From the NCBI RefSeq assembly GCF_045679555.1, contig NC_092091.1, positions 77,516,902 to 77,580,901 on the forward strand: 64,000 nt of DNA. Direction: 5' to 3'. Of this stretch, positions 39,201-51,200 are shown piece after piece (positions within the stretch are counted from its first letter, which is position 1; every line of letters begins with the position of its first letter). Both the position numbers and the translations under genes were made by a program. The stretch comes from Salvelinus alpinus (lineage: Eukaryota; Chordata; Actinopteri; Salmoniformes; Salmonidae). The notes under the pieces are model-generated. The model had not been told where the DNA came from and ran no database searches. It saw only the letters and a list, made by a program, of their open reading frames with translations.

Positions 39201-42200
39201 AGTTAACCCACTGTTCCTAGGCCGTCATTGAAAATAAGAATTTGTTCTTAACTGACTTGCCTAGTTAAATAAAATAAATCATTAGCACAGTGGGTAACAA
39301 CATCCTGTACCTAGGTGAACAGTGAGCTTGCACACAAAGTAGCTATTTGAGGTAAGCCTACAAGTTTGAAGTGGGCGTGTCTCAATGCCAACAATAGTAA
39401 AGCAGGCATTGTGATGTAGAACAATGGGCTGGGAATAGAACGTTCCAAAGGTGAAATACGTTTTTAATAATATTGGACATAAGGCGGTATGTCTGATATG
39501 CCAAGAAAGTGTTGATGTTTTTAAGGAATATAATCTCAATTGTCATTTTTCAAGCAAGCATGCTAACAGGGTGCTTGGAAAAAATGAATCTACCGTGGAG
39601 ATGGATCACCAAATCTAACCGGTAAAAACATTGGCCTAATAAAAAGATTACAAGACAATGTAAAAGAAGAAAGCCCTAAATCAGAGGAATTTCTTCACTG
39701 TATTATTCATCAGGAACCCCTGTGTGTTAAAGTGTGTTAAAGTTGGAAAATGTTGTCAAAGTGGTTGTACAACTTCTCAACTTTAAACGGGCGATGAGGC
39801 TTAACCATCGTCAGTTCATTCAGCTGCTCAATGACACAGAGGCAGAGCACCAGGACTTGTTGTACCATTCAAATGTGCGCTGGCTAAGCCTGGGAAAGGT
39901 ATTTTGCCGTGTGAGAACTGAGAAGGGAGATAGGTATGTTCCAGACAAATGAGCCACCGGTCTCTCGCTCATTTCCCGACTCTGGCCGCACTATCGCAGT
40001 GCCACACTGAGACATACAATAGACTTTGGCAAGGTTGAGACTGAGCTGGAGGGTGTGTCATGCCCCCTGTCTTTCGGCAGCTAGAAAGCACCACCTGACA
40101 CACAACTGGAGCTCATCAACATCCAGCTTTGACGGAGAAGTATAACAGACAAAAAATACCAGTTTTATGGCTCACTGAATGAAACAGTTTCCAAACATGA
40201 AAAATCACGCCCAGAGGATGCTGGTTTTATTCAGATCCACATATGTGTGTGAACAAATTTACTCACTCATGAATTACAAGACATCCCGTCACAGGTCAAT
40301 TTAACAAACCACTTGTCAGCTGTTCTGAGGATCTCTACTTCAGAAGTAACACCAGACTTTGATGCCCTTTACAAGAGAGCTGACCAGACCCATTGCTCAC
40401 ATTAAGACTGAAATCACCAAGTGGGGTAGGCCAGGCTTCCAGTAATGCACTTGGATACTGGCCTTGTCCCCATTCATTTGACATTGAATGCTTACTACAA
40501 CGGCTCAGATTGTACTTTATTTGGGCTGAGATGATTTGAGAACTGTTCAGTAATCTGCTTTAATATAAAGAGTTATAGACCATCTACATGTCAACATGAA
40601 TCCAAATGTTGTTCGTTTGCTCTGTATGTGGCTCACAATTATCTTTTTTAGGGTGGAGGTGAAATGAGAAGTATTCCATAATATGCTACCATAAACAGGC
40701 CATTCAATATGAACTAAAATTATATCGTTTTTGCTCTTATTTGTGTCACTCAGATTGTACTTTAGGAATGGAGATGGTCTTTATCAGCCGTCTGCTGTTT
40801 CCAGTCATGTAAACATGTTTTTTCATATTTAGAAGTTTGCACTTATTTTTTGTGGCTGTGAGTCTGATTGTGGGCAGAGAAAGTACAGTGACAGAATTGT
40901 TCTGCAATCTTAGCAGCATATGTACACCTACAGTACACTACTAGTTGTGTGTCTACGTGAACACAGGCTTCATATGTTTTGTCACGCATATAGTATGTGG
41001 CCCTTCACTTGGTTTCAAAAGCTAAATGTGGCACTTGAGCCAAAAAGTTTGCCAACCCCTGGGCTAGAATGTCATTGTATGCTGTAACGTTAAGATTTTC
41101 CTCTACTGGAACTAAGCGGCCTAGCCGAACCATGAAAAACAGCCCCAGACCATTATTCCTCCTCAACCAAACATTACAGTCGGCACTATGCATTGAGGCA
41201 AGTAGCATTCTCCTGCCACCCGCCAAACCCAGATTTGTCCGTTGGACTGCCAGATGGTGAAGGGTGATTCTTCACTCCAGAGGACGCATTTCCACTGCTC
41301 CAAAGTCCAATGGCGGCAAGTTTTACAGCACTCCAGCTGATGCTTGGCATTGCGCATGGTGATCAGGTTGTGTGCGGCTGCTCGGCCATCAAAACCCATT
41401 TCATGAAGCTTCTGACTAACTGTTCTTGTGCTGATGTTGCTTCCAGAGGCAGTTTGTAACTCGGTAGTGAGTGTTGCAACCGAGGACAGACTATTTTTAC
41501 ACGCTACGGGCTTCAGCACTCGGCGTTCCCGTTCTGTGAGCTTGTGTGGCCTACCACTTCGCGGCTTAGCCGCTGTTGCTCTTAGACGTTTCCACTTCAC
41601 AATAACAGCACCTACAGTTGACCGGGGCACCTCTACCAAGGCATAAATTTAACAAACTGATTTTTTGGAATGGTGGCATCCTATGACAGTGCCACGTTGA
41701 AAGTCACTGAGCTCTTCAATAAGAGTAGTGTACCTACATTCTACTGCCAATGTTTGTCTATGGAGATTGCATGGCTGTGTGCTCGATTTGATTTACCTGT
41801 CAGCAACGGGCGTGGCTGAAATAGCTAAATCCACCCATTTGAAGGGGTGTCCACATACTTTTGTATATTTAGTGTACATGTTTGACAGGTATATAAAGTA
41901 AATTCTTCTTGTGAAATTTAAAGTTGCTTGGTAAATCTAAAAAGGTTATGTATTTTGTTTATTATGTTTTAATGTTTAAGTTTTAATGTGTGTAATTGAC
42001 TTAGCCTCATCAGGCCAGAAGAGATGGTCTGTGATGTCTGTGAGGTCAAAGCTGTGAAGTTCTGTCAGACCTGCACTCTCTCCTACTGTGGGACCCACGT
42101 TAAGAAGCACTACACAGTACCTAAACTACAGAGACACACCCTGGTGGAGGTGACTGGAGACCTGGAGGAGAGACTCTGTCAGGAACACCACAGAGCTCTG

Positions 42201-45200
42201 GAGGTGTTCTGCAGGACAGACCAGAAGCTGATCTGCAGTCTGTGTTCAGTGACAATGCACAAAGGACATGATGTAGTCTATGAGGAGATAAAACAAGCAG
42301 GAAGACAGGTAGGTAGATGCTCTTTAAAGAAGATATTACATTTTATCATAGTGATGTTCAGTCATACTAGCTTTTTCATCGTATATTCTGCAAAGAAACA
42401 ACAGTGTTTTTCATCAAAATAATGGCTTCTTACTCTGTTTTCAAGACTTTTGATAGAGATCAATGTCAAAGACTAAAGCTGGCCTCAGTTGACGGTAGGT
42501 GTTTGTACAATCAAGAAATACATTACCCAAACAATGTATTTTGAGACCTTTACATTGTGTTCAACAACATACATACAATTTTAAGACCATTTAAAGAGGA
42601 AGATGAATTTGTTTAGATTAATAATACTTATTCCATAATGCTTGTTTGATTAATATGTCGTTTTCATTTTAGTGTGCCAGTGCAATTAACGTAATTATTT
42701 TTGATCTTCCATTATTTCTTTAGAAGTACTGCCCCCTCCTGGTGCGATCCAGTTCTCGTCAGTGACGTCAGAGTCTGTGTCTCAGAGCTGGGGTTCTCCT
42801 GAGGGACTGACGGGACCACATCATTTCAGAGTGACCTGGAGATGTGATGGAGAAGAGAGGAGCCTGATGGTGGAAGATGGGTGTAATGTTGAAATAGTTG
42901 GACTTCAGCCTGGTAAGAAGTACCAGTTCAGTGTGGCTACAGAGGGAGGAGATGGCAGCCAAAGCAGATGGGTCTCATCATCTGTATTTACTGGTACAGT
43001 AACTTGAGTTTGTCTTTGGTTATTTGCTTCTAGGGATGTAGTTTTTTAATGTGATGTCCAAACAATAAATTATCTATAGGCCTATGCCATATTCTGTTTC
43101 ATCAAACATATTATATTTCTTCCTAGTGGTCCCAGCACCCAGGGACTTAGAAAATAAAAACTTGTTAGAAAATCATTTGAAATTGAAGTTGAAACAGCCT
43201 ATAAATAAAAACAGGCTGTGTGCCTTGGTTTGAGGGCAGCATGGATTAAATGTACTGTTGTGTAACAATCACATTCTGGAACGGAGAGAACGTTCTAACA
43301 TCACCTGCATAAAAAGTAAGAAATCATGAATGTATTTACGTGAGGTGCCGCCGTGTATCTCTCTCTGAACCGGGCCGCCCTGGAAAGTGAGTTGGGCCTT
43401 CTCACGGCTCACTCACGGTCTTCTACTTTTGTTCTCCTCTGTAGTTGTCCGGTATCCGGTGACTTGTCGGGTAGTCCTGAACAAAACGAAAGAGTTTATT
43501 CTTCTTCCATTCGCTCTGGAAGAAGGTTCTTTGAAGATAGGCTAGCCAGCCGGGTCGATGGTTCCCATTGGGGTGATGAGAGTAGCGTAGTATGATGGTT
43601 TGACCAGAGTAGGAGAATGGTCCCACTTAAATTCACTTTTGAAGATACTTTACTTAGGACAGCTAATCAGCCGTACCAATGATTATCCGGGAGGGGAGTT
43701 TTCTTCTCCACCTCGTGTTGAGATTCAGAGTTCAAACCACTTTGAATGTGATCTGCAGCTCTACGTCTATCTGGTCTTAATGTTCATTTCTTTGCCAATT
43801 CTTTATGCACACTGGTCGAAAGGGGCAGTTCCGTCAGGCTGACACGCTCTCTGACTCTGGGTGTGGCTACTTACTGTGCAAAGTTTATGGAAACAAATGA
43901 TCTCTTATGGCTCCTTAAATCACATCCATATCTTAACAACAATACTTTCATAATATTTCATATTACATGCACAATGTATAGGATGGACATTTAGTACTTG
44001 TAGTTGGTATACTTTCCAAGTTACTGTATTTGCTTTATAACATTTGTGTAACTCTCTGTTGTGTGACTTCTGCTTTAGCTTATTTCTTCCCATATCAAAT
44101 CTAAACGCTGGCCGTTTCTATTTATCAACTACTATGCTACTTTTCCTCCTGTAGAATATTTCTAGAGTTAAACATTAGCCCTAACGATAATGTATTTTCC
44201 CTTAGTACTTCCTGCTCCAGACCAGCTGACTGTTGACTCAGTGGACACCACATCAGCTGTTGTTAGCTGGAGCCAGCCACCAGGATTGGACCAAAGCCAA
44301 CATCATTACCAGATCTCCTACCACTGTCCAGGGACAGAACCACACATCACTACCACATCTTCACACAGCATCACTCTCTCTGACCTGCAATGTGGTACTC
44401 AGTACTCTGTCACTGTCTGCACTGTGCTGGAAAATGGAACGCAAAGTCAACTGACGTCAACAACCCTCACCACAAGTAAGGAATTACCCTACTTAAGTAT
44501 TATCTCTGGTGTCAAAGATTATTAATCCTTAACTAACGATCATATCTGAGTTCATGGTTTCTTCCACTCTTGTGAGTCATTATGTTTAAGGACTTGGTGT
44601 GCCTCTGCTTGCTTGAACCCAACATCACGACACCATGATTTTGTACTTTTAAACCCTTTTAACCATTGTGTAGACTTCTGGGTTGTACCATTGGATTTGT
44701 CTATTTCTTCTGCATCCATTGGTATCTGTGTGATTAACAAAGGCTGAGTTAGAGCAGTGTTTGTGAGACGAGGGGGGATCATGAAGGGGCCTGGTCTTTT
44801 TACAGAAATGTATTTTGAGTGAATGGTTTGAGCTAAAAACTATGAAACGCTATCTATGACTTTCATGAAAACGCACATGTAATGTTTTGCTCTATGTCGC
44901 TCACAAGCTACACAATAGTTGTTAGAAGGTAAATGGTTCTTCAACACTTAAGATCATTGGAAATCCCAGGACATACAGTACATTCAGAAAGTATTCAGAC
45001 CCCTTGACTTTTTCCACATTTCGTTACATCCTTATTCTAAAATGTATTAAATATTTTTCCCCCCTCATCAATCTACCCACAATACCCCATAATGACAAAG
45101 CAAAAACAGGCTTTAACGGTCTAAATAGTTATGTAAATAAAGTATGTATTTTATTTTCAAGACATTTGCAAACATTTCTAAAAATCTGCTTTCAATTTGT

Positions 45201-48200
45201 CATTATGGGGTATTATGTGTATAATGATGAAGGAAAAATATATATTTTTTCAGGGGCGGCAGGGTAGCCTAGTGGTTAGAGCGTTGGGCTAGTAACCGAA
45301 AGGTTGCAAGTTTAAATCCCCGAGCTGACAAGGTACAAATCTGTCGTTCTGCCCCTGAACAAGAATTTGTTCTTAACTGACTTGCCTCTTAATTTATATA
45401 TATTCTCTCAGCTTAACGGCAACAATTTTGCATTAGCGCAGCAGTGTTACTAACTTACTATAGCACAAACGCTTCATTTTTGTTACTTTACAAATCCAAC
45501 ATCTGTTGTATGTTTTCTTGTTTTAGCTTATTACCCATATGAAAAAAACAAATTGCAAGCCAGCCTTTACTACTTTTCAATTACTATTCTACTTTTCCTC
45601 CTGTACAGTGGTGATTTTAGCATGCACATATTTGTGGATCGTAATCAAAATATATACTTTAGATGCATGCCAGCAAAGCCACTACACAACACAACTCAAC
45701 ACTAAACAATACATGAATTGCACTATAATGGTGACAAACGGTGCCCACAAACTGCTAGGGCCTACATAAAGCTGTCCTAACAGCAGAGGTTTTTTTCAGC
45801 ACCATAAGTTCATCCTTACCACCGCTACACCTGGCTATCAGCGGAGTCTTGTCTGGCAGTGAAACAGTTCATTCAGTCTCATTTACTGCCTTTTTAAAAA
45901 AAGATAGCTGATATGGCTGACTTGCTTAAAGAAATGTGGTTTCTACTGACATTTGAGATGTACAAACTGTGGCATAAGGGAATGATCTAATTTCGATTAA
46001 GACATTAATGAGCGAGCTAAAACAGACGCAGTGTCACGGCTTCAATAAGTGGTGAGTGCAGGAGTCAGGCGCAGAGAGCAGGCTAGTTCCAAAAGATGTG
46101 GATTTTAATTATTCCAAATACAACCAGAGAGACGGTCACGCCACACACACAAGGGCGCGTAAAGTCCCAGTCCAACAAACAGGACGAAACTGAGCAGGAA
46201 CAGAAACCACAAGAATAAACGAACACCACAAACAGGAAAACAAGCCCGCACAAAAGCCGGCGGGCCAACTGGGTTTAAATAGCCCACAACCAAACCTAAA
46301 CACGAAACAGGTGCAACAAATCAGACACAACTAAATGAAAACAGAAAAGGGGATCGGTGGCAGCTAGTAGGCCAGCGACAACGACCGCCGAGCGCCGCCC
46401 GAACAGGAAGAGGCACCATCTTCGGCGGGATTCGTGACACGCAGTCAATATAATAACTATTTGTTCAGCACTTTTGAAATGTACAGTGACAGAATTCAGA
46501 ACACGGGCTGTTCTTACAGTATTCGCCATGTACACCAAGTCAGAACTGAAGGATAAATAAAGGAGGCATATTAAAGCTTGTACACTAATCGATTAGATAA
46601 TTTCTCTAAAACAGGCTACATGTGCATCACCAAGTCAGAACAGTAGGCTAAGTTATTAGGGGCAAAGGGACCAAATTATTAGGGTGATGCACATGGGCTA
46701 CTAACAGCTTACTACACAACATACACTTAGTATTACTTTCTTAACTAAAGTATACATATCTTCCTGGCATATTACATAATTTATGCAGCAGCATACAACA
46801 CATTTTTGGACTTACCTTGTTGTGCTGTGCTCACTTGAACAGGAATGTGGCACGGTGATCCTTGTGGGCAAATTTTGTCATCAAACTTTGCCATCAAAGT
46901 CTGGATTTATGATGCTTTCAAGACAACTGGGAACTCAGAAAAAAGCAAGATTGAATCATGACGTCAGTGATCTTCAGGTCTGAGCACTAGAAAGAGACCA
47001 GAGTTCCCGAGTTGGATGACCCTTCAAAACGTATTTTCCCAGTCGGAGCTTGTTTTTTCAGAGTTCCCAGTTGTCTTGAACTGAACTCACTGAAGTTTGA
47101 GATTTCCCAGTTCAGAATTTCCAGTTGTTTTGAAAAGGCAGAAGTCATGCTGGATTGACAGCATGGCCAACCTTCTCTGGCCCATGGTGTTGCATGTGAT
47201 TTTTTTGCCTTTTAAACTTGGAAAAGAGACCCTTAATGCAGACAGAGAAGAGCTCCAACTTCTTAATCATAGCCTCAATATTGTCCCGCACATTGAATAT
47301 AGTTGTGGAGAGGTCCTGTAATCCTAAATTGAGATCACTCAGGCGAGAAAAAACATTGCCAAAATAGGCCAGTCGTGTGAGAAACTCGTCATCATGCAAG
47401 CGGTCAGACAAGTGAAAATGATGGTCAGTAAAGAAAACTTTAAGGTTGTCTCTCAATTAAAAAAAAAGTGTCAATACTTTGCCCCTTGATAACCATGGCA
47501 CTTCTGTATGTTGTAAAAGCGTTACATGGTCGCTGCCCATATCATTGCATAGTGCAGAAAATACACGAGAGTTCAGGGTCCTTGCTTTGACAAAGTTACC
47601 ATTTTCACTGTAGTGTCCAAAACGTCTTTCAAGCTGTCAGGCATTCCCTTGGCAGCAAGAGCCTCTCGGGGGATGCTGCAGAGTACCCAAGTGGTGTCGG
47701 GAGCAACTGCTTGCACGAGCGGTACCACTCCACTATGTCTCCCTGTCAGGGATTTTGCTCCATCTGTACACATACCAACACATCTTGACCAGCAAAGTCC
47801 ATTTGATGTCACAAAGCTGTCCAGTACTTTAAAAATATAATCTCCTGTTGTCCTGGTTTCCAGTGGTTTGCAGAAGAGGATGTCTTCCTTAATTGACCCC
47901 CCATAAACGTAACAGACATATACCAGGAGCTGTGCTAGGCCCACCACATCTGTTGACTCATGCAGCTGTAAGGCATATAATTCACTGGCTTGTATGCGAA
48001 GCAGTAATTGTTTCAAAAAATCTCCTGCCATGTCACTGATGCGTCGTGAAAGTGTTTTTTTCCCCTTTCCCCCCAGCATTGTCCCAGCCATATCCGCGAC
48101 AGAATTAAGGAAGAATTAAGTCCTCCACAATAGTGTGGGGCTTGCCTGTGCTAGCTACTCGGTAGCTCACCATAGAAGACGCTTCTAGTCCCTTCTTATA

Positions 48201-51200
48201 AATGGTTTCTGTTGCTTACTACTTACTACTCAAAAGTCGTCTTAATTCTTGCTAAAAAAACGTTGGAATATTTTTCAAATTGGCATGTTTTGTTTCTAAA
48301 TGTTTGCGCAAGAGTGAAGGTTTCATCGAGTTGTGAGATAGTACTTTTGCACATATAACACACTGTGGCTGAGAAAAGACACTACTCCCAATATAAGTGA
48401 ACCCCAAATCAATGTAGTTCTCATCATATTTACGCCTCTTCTGTGGTCTATCGTCCCTGCCTGTTGTTCGGTGCATTCCCGGGTAAGGGGGCAGTAGCTC
48501 TTCGGCTGCATCAGATTCACATCTGTCAGTGTCCATGCTAGCCGGGCTAACAACAAATGTAGAATTACTGATGCTAGCATTGGATGTGCTCTTGGAAGAA
48601 CAACTTGTGTCGTCGACAGGTGCAGGTGTAGTACTGCTGGTACTAGTTCTGCTGGTACTACCAGTACTACCAGTAGAGCTGGTATGTGTGTCTATGGACG
48701 CGGGTGTCACGATCGTCGTAAGAACATTCGGACCAAAGCGCAGCGTGATATGGGTTCCACATATTTATTGAATGAAATGCACAAAAACAATAAAGAATGA
48801 ACGAAACGTGAAGTAAATGAAGTGCTCACAGGCAACTACACTTAAACAAGATCCCACAAAACACAGTGGGGAAATGGCTGCCTAAATACGATCCCCAATC
48901 AGAGACAATGAAAAACAGCTGTCTTTGATTGGGAACCATACCAGGCCAACATAGAAATAAACAACCTAGATTACCCACCCTAGTCCCACCCCGACCTAAC
49001 CATATTAGAGAATAAAAAAGGCTCCCTATGGTCAGGGCGTGACAGTACCCCCCCCCAAAGGCGCGGACTCCGGCCGCAAAAACTGACTCTGTAGGGGAGG
49101 GTCCGGGTGGGCATCTAGCGTCGCTGGTGGCTCCGGTGCAAGTCGTAACCCCCGCCCAGACCCCGGATCCGGCCATGGCACTGGGCTGAACGCCGTGCCT
49201 GGATAGGGCACCGGCGCAGAAGAAGGCTCCGGCCTTGGAGCGGGACTGGACGCCGTGCCTGGACTGGGCACCGGCGCAAAGGAGGGCTCCGGCAATGGAT
49301 CAGGACTGGACGCCGTGCCTGGACTGGGCACCGGCGCAGAGGAAGGCTCCGGCCATGGAGCTGGAAGTTCCGGACCGTTGACCGTCGCTGGAAGTTCCGG
49401 ACCGTGGACCGTCGCAGGAGGTTCCGGACTGTGGACCGTCGCAGGAGGTTCCGGACCTTCGACCGTCGTTGCAGGTTCCCGGACTGTGGACCGTCGCCGG
49501 AAGCTCTGGACTGGGGACCGTCGCCGGAAGCTCTGGACTGGGGACAGTCGCCGGAAGCTCTGGACTGTGAACCGTCTCCGGAAGCTCTGAACTGTGAATG
49601 CGCACTGGTGACACGCACTTCAGGGCAAGTGCGGGGAGCAGACACAGGACGTACCGGACTGGGGAAGTGCACTGGAGGCCTGGTGCGTGGAGTCGCCACA
49701 GGTGGCACCGGACTGGTGACACGCACTTCAGGGCAAGTGCGGGGAGCAGGCACAGGACGCACCGGACTGAGAAGGCGCACTGGAGGCCTGATGCGTGGAG
49801 CCGGCACAGGTTGCACCGGGCTGGTGACACGCTCTTCAGGGTTAGTGCGAGGAGGAAACACAGGACGTACCGGACTGGAGAGGCGCACTGGAGACCTGGT
49901 GCGTAGAGCCGGCACAAATTGTACCGGAACGATGACACACTTCGCACGGCGAGTGCGGGGAGCTGGCACAGGACGTGCTGGGCTGTGGAGGCGCACTGGA
50001 GACCTGGTGCGTAGAGCCGGCACACATGGTACTGGACAGATGACACGCTCCTCAGGACGAGTACGGAGAGCTGACTCAGGTGGCATCAAACTGATAACAC
50101 GCTCCTTACGGCGAATGTCGTGCATCATACACCAACACAACAACTCTCCTTTCTCTCTGCTCCAATTTCTCCATCAACTCACTGACGGTCTCTGACTCTC
50201 TCCGTTCACTCTCCTCCAACTTCTCCATCTTCTCCCAGACTGGCTCTGGTTCACTCCCCAGCTCCGCCGACCACCCCGTGTGCTCCCACCCCCCCCAAAA
50301 AAAATTGGGGCTGTTTTTTGGGCTTTCGTTGTGGCCGCGAACACCGGCGTCGTCGCTGACCTCCCTTATCTCCTTGCGTCTGCTTCCAAGGAAGGCTTTT
50401 GTGTCCCTCCATGATTTCCTCCCAAGTCCAGGATATCTTCTCCTCCTTGATCTCCTCCCAAGCCGAGGATACCTTCTCCTCCTGGGAACGCTGCTTGGTC
50501 CTGGTTTGGTGGGATCTTCTGTCACGATCGTCGTAAGAACATTTGGACCAAAGCGCAGCGTGACATTGGTTCCACATATTTACTGAATGAAACGCACAAA
50601 AACAATAAAGAATGAACGAAACGTGAAGTAAATGAAGTGCTCACAGGCAACTACACATAAACAGGATCCCACAAAACACAGTGGGGAAATGGCTGCCTAA
50701 ATATGATCCCCAATCAGAGACAATTAAAAACAGCTGTCTCTGATTGGGAACCATACAAGGCCAACATAGAAATAAACAACCTAGATTACCCACCCTAGTC
50801 ACACCCCGACCTAACCAAAATAGAGAATAAAAAAGGCTCTCTATGGTCAGGGCATGACAGCGGGCCTTACTTTTTTTTAACCATTTATCCATTTTCGAGC
50901 AAACGGAATGAGCAGCAGCTATGTTTGGCTACATATGGACCGTTAGTGTACTTCCTGTGAGAGAGGTTAATTATTTCACACCTGTATTTGACATTGTGTT
51001 GTTACTAGATGGTTTAATTTGATTTTTGGCAGTGAAACGAGGCTACTCAGGCGAGAGAAAAAACACCCAAATGTATAGCCCCGTTGGAAAATATAAATGG
51101 ACTGTTTGAAAATGTGAAAAAAATAAATAAAAAAAACAGTTCTATTTGGCGTACCCCTGACAGCATTGCTCAGGTGTATATATATATACTACCAGTCAAA

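Larger units (their letters stand above)
36292..41062 (+). mobile_element. hAT transposon remnant inside the Tc1
   Basis: The left end has GTAAAAGTACGGACGGCGGG and CCGTGTCCGGCCCGTGAGAC; the right end AGTTTGCCAACCCCTG is a typical hAT terminus (reverse complement CAGGGGTTGGCAAACT). Flanks TCTAGAAA/GCTAGAAT look like a degraded 8-bp duplication. Transposase traces at about 39700-40450: [47 protein letters not shown], as in ZBED/GTF2IRD2-type hAT proteins, then many stops. It carries a foldback element, three SINEs and tandem repeats, listed separately. Confidence 0.72.
35867..41874 (-). mobile_element. Tc1-like transposon split by a 4.8-kb hAT insertion
   Basis: The ends CACTACATCACCAAAAGTAC (left) and, on the minus strand, CACTAAATATACAAAAGTAT (right) are inverted repeats next to TA (35865-35866, 41875-41876). 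Minus-strand pieces: 41639-41163 with [29 protein letters not shown] and ALWSEES-type first Asp region ([11 protein letters not shown]), and 36341-36108 with [17 protein letters not shown] and [15 protein letters not shown], carrying the second and third catalytic Asp. Coding is broken by the insertion and by frameshifts. Confidence 0.9.
45605..51165 (-). mobile_element. ZBED-like hAT transposon with three nested insertions
   Basis: Left end CAGTGGTGATTTTAGCATGC. The transposase is on the minus strand: start [11 protein letters not shown] (50892-50860), continuing at 48704 after an LTR element, with a BED-type zinc finger ([20 protein letters not shown] then RKHLETKH) in 48710-48252, then [19 protein letters not shown] and [16 protein letters not shown] (48091-47573), and a further piece 47456-47145. 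Frameshifts and insertions inactivate it. Right end near CGTACCCCTGACAGCATTG is cut by a Tc1. Nested: solo LTR, foldback MITE, non-autonomous LTR element. Confidence 0.82.

Noticed and set aside
49404-50195. 263-codon plus-strand frame in the LTR element
   Set aside because: Antisense to the transcribed strand inferred from the polypurine tract, and a by-product of repeat units with period near a multiple of three.
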